Shown here: positions 1-5,870 of the stretch, piece by piece
Position numbering within the stretch: position 1 is the first letter of the stretch
Layout: each line of letters begins with the position of its first letter
From: Hellea sp964472905
GTDB taxonomy: Bacteria; Pseudomonadota; Alphaproteobacteria; Caulobacterales; Maricaulaceae
Length of the DNA: 11,002 nucleotides
Direction: 5' to 3'
Assembly (NCBI GenBank): GCA_964472905.1
Contig: CAYYMI010000072.1
Location: 1 to 11,002 of the forward strand
Translations under genes and position numbers: made by a program
The notes under the pieces: generated by a model
The model's database searches: none
What the model saw: only the letters and a program-made list of their open reading frames with translations
Told to the model about the DNA's origin: nothing

Positions 1-337
1 TTGAGAGGCTAACGCCAAAATGACCCGGGCCGAGAAATTGATATTTAATTTCATCGGGATCTAAGCGGCGCGTTACATCCAAAGGACCGGAAAGCGGCGT
101 TGAATCTTGCTGCGCCGGATCACCATGCGGGATAGGGTTTACACTCTGGGCCGCCATCAAGTTCTTTTCAGGGAAATTCATATCTATAGGTGCAGATGAT
201 GGGTCAGCCATTTGCGGCGCAAGGGCAAGGTCTAGGTCGGGCCTAGGTGGTTCCGGTCCAAAGTCGCAGCTTTTGAGGATGCCAAAAGCAAGCGCAACAA
301 CAAGTATAATGGCTAGAATTTTGAAAAAACGCTTCAT
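1..337 (-). CDS. Membrane-anchored protein of unknown function, C-terminus beyond window
   Basis: This reading frame starts with ATG at 337 and runs off the left edge after 112 codons, so its C-terminal part is missing. The first residues are basic (MKRFFK) and are followed by a hydrophobic stretch at about residues 7-22, which predicts an N-terminal signal anchor or an uncleaved signal peptide. Cys24 follows, but the preceding LKS does not fit a normal lipobox because of the Lys. Residues 28-90 are rich in Pro, Ala and Asp and look like a flexible periplasmic linker. A more ordered segment begins near residue 92 with DVTRRLDPDEIKYQFLGPGH. A purine-rich GAGAG lies about 9 bases before the ATG. 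Only 29 bases separate it from the aldehyde dehydrogenase stop, so it is probably the fifth gene of the leftward operon. I do not recognise the family. A beta-propeller following the linker would be a guess. Confidence 0.72.
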   Translation of the reverse strand, partial: MKRFFKILAIILVVALAFGILKSCDFGPEPPRPDLDLALAPQMADPSSAPIDMNFPEKNLMAAQSVNPIPHGDPAQQDSTPLSGPLDVTRRLDPDEIKYQFLGPGHFGVSLS

Positions 338-366
338 GATGTAACTCTCAGCTTTCTCTAAAGCCC

Positions 367-1785
367 CTACTTCTTAATCCCTTTCATAATCAGCCCAGAA
401 TACCGATCTGAATAGGGCGGGAGCTGGATAAGGAAGTCTCGGAACTTGTCTAAAGGCTGATGCACAACTGAGCGTTCATTGGACATAGTTTTAAAGCCTT
501 CATAGCCGCCTATGCGTCCCATGCCCGAATTGCCCACTCCGCCAAAGGGTAGCCGCGGATTTGTGCCAGATTGGATGCAATTGTTATTGACCACGGCTGA
601 GCCTGATGATGTGTTTTCGAGGAAATACTCAATATTCTCGTCATTGGTAGAATAGATATAGAGCGCGAGGGAATTTGTGCGCGGCGCGATATGGGCCAGC
701 ACGTCTTCTCGGGTTTCATATCCGACCACGCAAAGGATCGGGCCGAAGACTTCTTCTTGCATAATTTCCATATCTTCGGACACATCTGTTAATATGGTAG
801 GCTCGATATAATTATCTTTGATATTCACGCCGCCGCCCGAAACGACCGTGGCGCCTTTCTTTACCGCGTCATCGAGCAGGGCTTTGACACGTTTTGTGTG
901 ACGTTCATTGATGATCCGCGGGACATAGGCTGAATTTTCAAGGCCCGTGTTCTCGGAATTATAAAGCGCGTTTATTTGCTCGGATATTTGGGTTTGAAAC
1001 GTGTCTTTCACGCTCTCATGGACAATGGCGTAATCGGGCGCGATACAGACTTGACCTGCATTCATAACGCGTCCCCAAGCGAGTTTCTTGGCGGCATTTT
1101 CCAGCTTGGCGGTTTCGTCAATAATGACCGGGTTTTTTCCACCCATTTCCAGTGTGACCGAGGCGAGATTATCCGCCGCTGCTTTCATCACGATTTTCCC
1201 GACCGCTGTGCCACCAGTATAATAGATATGATCAAAGGGCTGTTTTAGGAGTTCTTGCGCGACATCAACGCCGCCTTGAAAGACTTCAGCTTCGTCAGAG
1301 GGGAAGACCTTATTGACAATCTCTTGAATGATTTGGGCAGATTGTGGTGCGAGCTCTGAGGGTTTAATCGCCATAGCATTGCCCGCCGCGATTGAGGCAA
1401 GCATGGGGACAAAGCTCTCGGCTGTTGGCGCGTTATAGGCGGCCATATTCAGCACCGCGCCTTTGGATTGGCGCCGAATTTCACAGCGCTTGCCCATCGT
1501 TGCCAGAGAGTTTTTTACCTTCTCCGGTTTCATCCATTTGGGCAGATTTTTACACATAAAATCGACTTCGGATTTTAACATGACAAGTTCGGCCGCCATA
1601 TCCAGATCATGCGTGCCTCGCTCAGTGTGAGCCGCTTTGATGAGGTCATCTTTGCGGTCGACTGTCGCCTCCCAGAGCGCTTTCATTTTGGCGATGCGCT
1701 CTGCGGCTGTACTATTGCGTAGGCGAGATGTGCCAGCTTTTAGTGTCGCAAATTTCTCTGAAATCTCGGATGATTTTTTGGGCAT
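367..1785 (-). CDS. Aldehyde dehydrogenase, class 3 (ALDH3/coniferyl-aldehyde type)
   Basis: A 472-residue NAD(P)-dependent aldehyde dehydrogenase that would oxidise an aldehyde to the carboxylic acid in the cytoplasm. The catalytic set is complete: Asn118 in the AAYNAP segment (oxyanion), Lys141 in the IKPSE cofactor motif, the cofactor loop YTGGTAVGK at 189-197, general base Glu213 in LEMGGK, nucleophile Cys247 in GQVCIAPDY, and Glu345 in EEVFGP. PFGGVGNSGMGR lies at 413-424. The compact length and the CIAPDY motif are typical of the class 3 group, which includes fatty-aldehyde and coniferyl-aldehyde enzymes, rather than the roughly 500-residue betaine or acetaldehyde types. The start follows the upstream SDR stop by three bases, with AAGG as a ribosome binding site inside the end of that gene, so the two are translated together. 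The natural aldehyde is unknown; the SDR and acyltransferase neighbours suggest one made by alcohol oxidation within the same pathway. Confidence 0.94.
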   Translation of the reverse strand: MPKKSSEISEKFATLKAGTSRLRNSTAAERIAKMKALWEATVDRKDDLIKAAHTERGTHDLDMAAELVMLKSEVDFMCKNLPKWMKPEKVKNSLATMGKRCEIRRQSKGAVLNMAAYNAPTAESFVPMLASIAAGNAMAIKPSELAPQSAQIIQEIVNKVFPSDEAEVFQGGVDVAQELLKQPFDHIYYTGGTAVGKIVMKAAADNLASVTLEMGGKNPVIIDETAKLENAAKKLAWGRVMNAGQVCIAPDYAIVHESVKDTFQTQISEQINALYNSENTGLENSAYVPRIINERHTKRVKALLDDAVKKGATVVSGGGVNIKDNYIEPTILTDVSEDMEIMQEEVFGPILCVVGYETREDVLAHIAPRTNSLALYIYSTNDENIEYFLENTSSGSAVVNNNCIQSGTNPRLPFGGVGNSGMGRIGGYEGFKTMSNERSVVHQPLDKFRDFLIQLPPYSDRYSGLIMKGIKK

Positions 1786-1788
1786 TAT

Positions 1789-2664
1789 CTAGCCTTTATA
1801 TTGAGGAATGCCGACGGCTTTTTGAATGGTCTTTTCAAACCCTCGTTCGGACATAAGGTTCAGCATAACTTTCATTGGCTTCACGTCTTTACCGACGAGG
1901 TAACGCGGCTTCCAATTTTTCTTGTCGAGTAAAGCGAGGACTTCGTCCGTGACATAATCCGGGTCATTGCCCTTATTGATGGCCTCGACCATTTTTACCG
2001 TTGTCGTCTCGCGCAGGTGGGGTTCGTAAACGGCTTTGACCTCGTCAGAAATGCCTGTCCAAATGTCTTTCGTTGTTTCTTCGGCATTGGCGGTCATATG
2101 GGTTTTCACCGCACCCGGTTCGATAGAGGTAACTTCAATCCCGAAAGGAGCTAGCTCATTGCGCAATGTGCAGGTCAGGCCTTCAACCGCCCATTTTGAC
2201 ATATTGTAACTGCCCGAACAGGCAGGGTTAGCGCGCACGGCGCCAGACGCGAAATTTATGATGCGCGAGCTGCCAGCGCCTTTGCGTATCATGGGAAGAA
2301 AAGCTTGGCAGACTCGCATGGGGCCAAATGTATTGACCTCGAAGAGGAATTTCATTTCGGTCATATTGATGCCTTCAATCGGGCCTGTGCCCTGATTAGC
2401 GATGCCGGCATTATTAATAAGAAGGTCAAGCGGGCGCTCGCCCAGATGGTCGGCGACAACCTCTGCACTTTTCGCGACGGATGCGTCGGAGGTAACATCT
2501 TGCTCGACTATTGTAATGTTGGGATTGTCACCGAGTTCGCTTGTATTGGCGCCGGGGAGGACGCCCGCGAAAACCTCCCAGCCACGTTCGGCGAGTTTCT
2601 TGGCTTTCATAGCCCCCATACCCATTGCAGCGCCTGTAATGAAGGCAGTTTTTTTATCGGCCAT
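1789..2664 (-). CDS. Short-chain dehydrogenase/reductase (classical type, extended C-terminus)
   Basis: A classical Rossmann-fold SDR that should interconvert a hydroxyl and a carbonyl with NAD(P)H. Counting from the chosen start, the cofactor motif TGAAMGMG is at residues 10-17, NNAG at 84-87, structural Asn at 111, catalytic Ser140 (NFASG), and Tyr153 and Lys157 in the YNMSK motif; all are intact. At 291 residues it is longer than the usual 250. The extra C-terminal part (about 225-291) is seen in SDRs of the retinol or 17-beta-hydroxysteroid dehydrogenase style, so a bulky hydrophobic substrate is plausible but not shown. An in-frame ATG exists 12 bases upstream at 2676, but it has no ribosome binding site. 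The ATG at 2664 has GGGGA five bases before it and gives the natural MADKKTAFITG opening, so I prefer it. The stop lies three bases before the aldehyde dehydrogenase start, consistent with an alcohol-to-aldehyde-to-acid step. Confidence 0.9.
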   Translation of the reverse strand: MADKKTAFITGAAMGMGAMKAKKLAERGWEVFAGVLPGANTSELGDNPNITIVEQDVTSDASVAKSAEVVADHLGERPLDLLINNAGIANQGTGPIEGINMTEMKFLFEVNTFGPMRVCQAFLPMIRKGAGSSRIINFASGAVRANPACSGSYNMSKWAVEGLTCTLRNELAPFGIEVTSIEPGAVKTHMTANAEETTKDIWTGISDEVKAVYEPHLRETTTVKMVEAINKGNDPDYVTDEVLALLDKKNWKPRYLVGKDVKPMKVMLNLMSERGFEKTIQKAVGIPQYKG

Positions 2665-2691
2665 ATTGGTCCCCATTCTATAATTATGTGA

Positions 2692-2715
2692 CTTTCCGAA
2701 CGACGTTCAGAAAAG
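2692..2715 (-). other. Intercistronic stem-loop
   Basis: In the 77-base gap between the acyltransferase and the second SDR, the leftward transcript can fold into a stem of about ten pairs: CTTTTCTGAAC pairs with GTTCGGAAAG around a GUC loop, with one bulged U and one G-U pair. No run of U follows it, so it does not look like an intrinsic terminator. It may mark an mRNA processing or stability point, or help set the level of the downstream genes. The gap is the only long one in an otherwise tightly packed operon. Confidence 0.35.
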
Positions 2716-2741
2716 CCTAAGATTAACCGTGAGTCAATTGG

Positions 2742-3998
2742 TCAGAAATCGAAAATTTGCGCCTGCCACTCCGTGGTTAAAAGTTTTTGTTGTTTCAGCG
2801 GATTGACGATGTCGCGAATGTAAATCTCGATGCCGCCATCAGGCGCGGGAAAAAACATGATGTTATCTCCGACATCTTGCGGATAAATGCGCGCAGGTGT
2901 CTGCCCATTAAAGCTGACGTCATAGATGGGCATCTTACTTTGATTGTTTAGCGATATAATTGGGTTTTTTACATCTAGCTCTGGGTTGGTGTAACCATAT
3001 CGCAGGCAATCACTGAGCAGGTCTAAGCGCGTTTTAACGTCCGCCGTGTCGGTCCGCGTTTGGCGAGCTTTGAAATATCTGGCGAGAGCACCGCGTGATG
3101 TATTTTGCAAGCCGTCTGGAAAAGCAACTTTGTCAATATGGATGAGGATAGCATTGCCGACAAAGTTGGATTGAGCATTTACTTCGACTTCAAAATAGCG
3201 GTTACGCAAATCTAGGAGTTGTCCAATTTGCATGTCCGTTTTTAGCGCATCACCATAGCTTAGCTTCGCCATGATAGAGGTGAAATGCGCACAAAGGGCG
3301 GTATTTGTGCCAATCCAGTCTTCGCCGCTCTCCGTGAGGACGGCTTGTTTGAGATGAGCTACATCATCAGGCGTAAAGTGAATAGAGACTGGCGGATTAT
3401 CCCGAAGGCTTTTATCCATGGCTTTAATAATGAGAGATTTAATGAATTTACCCGCAAAGCCCTTAATCGGAATGGGTTTGGGGAGGCCGCGACTTTTTAA
3501 TTGGCTGAGGGTTTCAGATTTAGATCGCTCAGTCCCAAATTGAAAAACATCAAGCTGTGTTGCGAATGGAAAATTCGGTGCTACGCGGCCTGATATCAGC
3601 GCAGAATATATATCGCCAAGTTGGCGCATAATCATATGAAACCCCGCCGCATCTGTCAGAAGGTGGCTAATAGCTAAGCCCAAATATGTGCCGTTCTTTG
3701 ATTTGGTCTGGGAGACCGTGAATAGGGGAGCTTTCCCGCGCAAGACATCTCGTCTTTTGGGTTCACCATAGTTTCGGGTGTTAATTTTGACGGGGTCAAG
3801 CGAAGGTAGAACCTTGCCCGCTTTTGCATCATACCGCCCAGAAAGCGCCGGGAATTGTGACATCAACTCCGCTACGGCTCTTGCTACAATCTCTGGGTCT
3901 AGCTCATCCTCAAAGACATATCGTAAGCCAATGAAATTGCCGTAAAGCCCATGGTTTTCGTCAATTGGGCTGACGCGATGAGGTGCGCTGGCGTTCAA
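2742..3998 (-). CDS. BAHD-like (HxxxD) acyltransferase
   Basis: A 418-residue protein with the layout of the chloramphenicol-acetyltransferase-like fold shared by BAHD transferases, condensation domains and wax ester synthases. The active-site motif is SHLLTDAAGF at 111-120, giving the HxxxD pair His112 and Asp116; Ala replaces the usual Gly after Asp. A central DLRNR-then-NFVGNAI segment (263-284) matches the BAHD pattern of an Asp-Arg-x-Arg stretch followed by Gly-Asn. YDVSFNG at 359-365 sits where BAHD enzymes carry DFGWG and is followed by FFPAPDGGIEIYI. These features favour an acyl-CoA:alcohol O-acyltransferase (or N-acyltransferase) of the PF02458 type over wax ester synthase. The start must be TTG at 3998, two bases after the upstream SDR stop. 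The frame has no ATG or GTG between an in-frame stop upstream and this TTG, and the next Met is residue 46, inside the fold. Acyl donor and acceptor are unknown. Confidence 0.8.
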   Translation of the reverse strand: MNASAPHRVSPIDENHGLYGNFIGLRYVFEDELDPEIVARAVAELMSQFPALSGRYDAKAGKVLPSLDPVKINTRNYGEPKRRDVLRGKAPLFTVSQTKSKNGTYLGLAISHLLTDAAGFHMIMRQLGDIYSALISGRVAPNFPFATQLDVFQFGTERSKSETLSQLKSRGLPKPIPIKGFAGKFIKSLIIKAMDKSLRDNPPVSIHFTPDDVAHLKQAVLTESGEDWIGTNTALCAHFTSIMAKLSYGDALKTDMQIGQLLDLRNRYFEVEVNAQSNFVGNAILIHIDKVAFPDGLQNTSRGALARYFKARQTRTDTADVKTRLDLLSDCLRYGYTNPELDVKNPIISLNNQSKMPIYDVSFNGQTPARIYPQDVGDNIMFFPAPDGGIEIYIRDIVNPLKQQKLLTTEWQAQIFDF

Positions 3999-4000
3999 GC

Positions 4001-4762
4001 TTAAAACGCGTCGGGGCGAATTTGAGCATCCGTGCCGCCATCGACATATATCACACTACCTTGCATATAATCTGCAGTGTCTGAGAGCAGGAACTCGATA
4101 ATTTCGGCAATTTCATCTGGGCGCGCAAAACGTTTCTGTGGAATAGGTATCATGTCCAAGCTCTTACTAATGGTCGGATGCTCTTTTACACCATTCAGCA
4201 TGGGTGTTTCAGTTGGGCCAGGCGCGATTACATTGATAGAAATGCCTCGTTCACCCCAAAGCTGTGCGCGCCGCCGAACTGCGCGGGTGAGGGCATGTTT
4301 AGAATGGCCGTAAACCGTCGCCGCATGAAAATCACCGATGACGTCTACAGCTTTCTCTTCATCGCCCGCGAGCATGGCTTCGACCATTGGGGCGTCAGCG
4401 TTTGTTCTCATCTGCGCGGAGTTAGACCCGATCACAACGCATCTACCATTGGTCTGTTCTAGCGCGTCACGTAATCCATCGAGTAGGCTTACAGCGCCAA
4501 AATAATTTACGCGAGCGACAAGAGCGCCATCAGCCAAATGTCCGCCAAGGCCCGCAGCTAGCACAAGCCGATCTATCTTTCCGTTTGACATGTTTAAGGC
4601 TTGATCGATTGCGGCTTGTCTTCCATCCACAGTGGATAGGTCGGCGTCGATAGCTTCACCCTTGAGGTCAATACCGATTATCTCAAAGCCTTGCGCTTCA
4701 AGTCGAGCTTTGACGCAGGCTCCAATGCCGGATGCTGAACCTGTTATGACGGCTGTTCCCAT
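4001..4762 (-). CDS. SDR resembling 3-alpha-hydroxysteroid dehydrogenase/carbonyl reductase
   Basis: First gene of the leftward operon: a 253-residue NAD(H)-type SDR. The cofactor motif TGSASGIG is at 7-14, and Asp32 at the end of the second strand (IGIDLKG) predicts NAD rather than NADP. Asn86 lies in NYFGA, with catalytic Ser113, Tyr151 and Lys155 (YGHSK). Several stretches recall the 3-alpha-hydroxysteroid dehydrogenase/carbonyl reductase of Comamonas testosteroni as I remember it: ADLSTVDGR after the Asp, VNYFGA, RRRAQLWGERG, NVIAPGPTETPML, and the tail DGGTDAQIRPDAF. The roughly 30-residue insertion between catalytic Ser and Tyr (about 118-148) is also shared with that group. This supports oxidation or reduction at a ring hydroxyl of a steroid-like or other bulky alcohol, although the group also contains enzymes of different specificity. 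ATG at 4762 is preceded by GGGAAA at 8-13 bases. Confidence 0.88.
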   Translation of the reverse strand: MGTAVITGSASGIGACVKARLEAQGFEIIGIDLKGEAIDADLSTVDGRQAAIDQALNMSNGKIDRLVLAAGLGGHLADGALVARVNYFGAVSLLDGLRDALEQTNGRCVVIGSNSAQMRTNADAPMVEAMLAGDEEKAVDVIGDFHAATVYGHSKHALTRAVRRRAQLWGERGISINVIAPGPTETPMLNGVKEHPTISKSLDMIPIPQKRFARPDEIAEIIEFLLSDTADYMQGSVIYVDGGTDAQIRPDAF

Positions 4763-4887
4763 AATCTGATTTCCCGAATTTTGCGTAGTTTCTACCGCTT
4801 AATTTTACGCAAATCGAGATAAAAAAGCTTTTAAATGCTAAAGTTCGTAGACATAGTCGGATCTGGCAGCGAATTCGGAGTTTATAA
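4763..4887. promoter_or_regulatory. Divergent promoter region
   Basis: The only head-to-head gap in the window: 125 AT-rich bases between the leftward operon (start 4762) and the rightward SDR (start 4888). It must hold the promoters for both directions. I see no clean TTGACA/TATAAT pair on either strand, so exact promoter positions are not assigned. The rightward SDR has a CGGAG ribosome binding site at 4876-4880, seven bases before its ATG. An inverted repeat near the leftward start is listed separately. Confidence 0.7.
4780..4813. promoter_or_regulatory. Candidate operator A: TTTGCGTA-N18-TACGCAAA
   Basis: A perfect 8-bp inverted repeat with arms at 4780-4787 and 4806-4813 and an 18-bp spacer. 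It ends 18 bases before where the first gene of the leftward operon begins its ribosome binding and start region (ATG at 4762), so a bound protein would sit over or near the leftward promoter. The same arms with the same spacing recur at 5687-5720. The regulator is not encoded in the window and its family cannot be named from the site. Confidence 0.6.
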
Positions 4888-5652
4888 ATGAATAATTTTC
4901 CAAAAGGTGCGGCGATTGTTTTCGGTGCGACGGGTGGAATAGGGCGAGTCGTTTGCTTGGAGCTTGCGCGCGCGGGAAGCGATATAGCCATTGTTTGGCG
5001 ATCCAAAGAAGATGTCGCGACGTCTTTGGCGGAAGACATCAAATCTCTGGGTCGATCGGTGAGCCTTCATCAATGCGATGTTTTGGTAGACGGGCAGGCA
5101 AAATCCGTCATAAAATCCGCCACGAATAAGCATGGTCTTTTGCATAGCTTGGTCTGGGGGGCAGGTCCCTTGGTCGAGCAAGTCTTTGTCGCTGATACGA
5201 GTCGTGAGCAATGGCATAATGCCGTAAATATTGAGGTGCATGGTTTTTTTGACGCGGCTCAAGCCGCGATTTTACATATGCGCGAAGTAGGCGGCTCTAT
5301 TATTCACCTTGGGTCTGCAGGAGATCTGAGTTGGCCTGATAAGGATGTTTTGTCTGTCGCGCCTAAAGCGACCAATGAAAGCTTGATTAAAGCCATTGCC
5401 CGCGAGGAAGGCAAAAACGGCATTCGTGCAAATTCGGTTTTGATTGGCGTCATTGAGGCGGGCATGTTTCTTGAGCTTTCTAAACAAGGTGTCTTTGATG
5501 AAGCCTGGACGGAGGATGTTCAGAAAAATTTAGCCCTAAAACGATGGGGGCAACCCGAGGAGGTTGGGCATGCCGTCGTCTTTCTAGCGTCAAATAAAGC
5601 CGCCTATGTTACAGGTCAACAAATTGCGGTGGCCGGAGGTTACGGTCTTTGA
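4888..5652 (+). CDS. SDR-family protein with catalytic Tyr replaced by Ser
   Basis: A 254-residue Rossmann-fold SDR. GATGGIG lies at 13-19, Arg38 after the second strand (VWRSK) suggests NADP(H), Asp64 is in CDV, WGAG stands at 90-93 where NNAG is usual, Asn114 is in VNIEVHG, and Ser143 is in HLGSAG. The normal YxxxK motif is changed: Lys160 is present, but the Tyr position is Ser156 (SVAPK, codon TCT). The NNAG change and the Tyr loss together suggest a divergent catalytic mechanism, or a binding or regulatory role rather than standard oxidoreduction. The reading frame is otherwise intact, and the C-terminal TGQQIAVAGGYG stretch is normal for the family, so it is not an obvious pseudogene. 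It is the first rightward gene, with a CGGAG ribosome binding site; the receptor gene follows after 218 bases. Confidence 0.88.
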   Translation: MNNFPKGAAIVFGATGGIGRVVCLELARAGSDIAIVWRSKEDVATSLAEDIKSLGRSVSLHQCDVLVDGQAKSVIKSATNKHGLLHSLVWGAGPLVEQVFVADTSREQWHNAVNIEVHGFFDAAQAAILHMREVGGSIIHLGSAGDLSWPDKDVLSVAPKATNESLIKAIAREEGKNGIRANSVLIGVIEAGMFLELSKQGVFDEAWTEDVQKNLALKRWGQPEEVGHAVVFLASNKAAYVTGQQIAVAGGYGL

Positions 5653-5686
5653 AAGTCTTGTGGAAATACGTGATTGTGCGCTCTAA

Positions 5687-5720
5687 AATGCGTAACCAAA
5701 ATGCAACAACGCTACGCAAA
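5687..5720. promoter_or_regulatory. Candidate operator B: AATGCGTA-N18-TACGCAAA
   Basis: Upstream of the TonB-dependent receptor, arms at 5687-5694 and 5713-5720 match operator A at 14 of 16 arm positions with the identical 18-bp spacer; the inner six pairs, TGCGTA and TACGCA, are perfect. The spacer sequences of the two sites are unrelated, which points to the arms being the conserved element. The site lies about 20 bases upstream of a TTGACA hexamer at 5741, a position compatible with activation if that promoter is real. AAAATG occurs three times across the region (5685, 5698, 5718), and a further short inverted pair, TAACC/GGTTA, overlaps it. Confidence 0.6.
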
Positions 5721-5740
5721 ATGGTTATATTTGGGTCATT

Positions 5741-5769
5741 TTGACATAAAACGCGCATTATTTCCTTAG
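5741..5769 (+). promoter_or_regulatory. Possible promoter for the TonB-dependent receptor gene
   Basis: A perfect -35-like TTGACA lies at 5741-5746. At 17 bases' spacing the -10 position reads CCTTAG (5764-5769), a poor match, so this is a weak assignment. The remaining intergenic stretch from 5653 to 5870 is AT-rich, holds operator B, and contains no other gene that I can support, apart from a short reading frame discussed in the findings. Confidence 0.3.
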
Positions 5770-5870
5770 TTTTTTGCGAATATTGCATTGCGCCCATTTT
5801 TATTTTGGCTTACGCCGGAGGGTAATAATGGCAAAAATGCCGCAAGAAAATCATATGGGGAGAGACGAAT

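Noticed and set aside
2281..2288. TTTGCGTA inside the second SDR gene as a third operator
   Set aside because: No TACGCA partner occurs 18 bases away on either side, and the octamer is explained by coding sequence.
2305..2691. Rightward 128-codon reading frame opposite the second leftward SDR
   Set aside because: It lies antisense within a clear SDR with intact motifs, and its translation has no family features; it is a shadow frame.
2742..3998. Wax ester synthase/diacylglycerol acyltransferase call for the acyltransferase
   Set aside because: That family normally has HHxxxDG and a different C-terminal half; here a single-His SHLLTDA and the YDVSFNG segment fit BAHD better.
4785..4796. Small palindrome GTAG-TTT-CTAC inside the candidate operator A spacer
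   Set aside because: It is only four pairs long and has no counterpart in candidate operator B, so it gives no support as a separate site.
4698..5262. Leftward frames of 114 and 126 codons across the divergent promoter and the rightward SDR
   Set aside because: Their translations are low in recognisable structure and lie antisense to an SDR with clear motifs; they would also cover the promoter region.
5609..5797. Leftward 62-codon reading frame in the gap before the receptor gene
   Set aside because: It overlaps the end of the rightward SDR, has no ribosome binding site before its ATG, and its translation shows no domain, signal or compositional sense.
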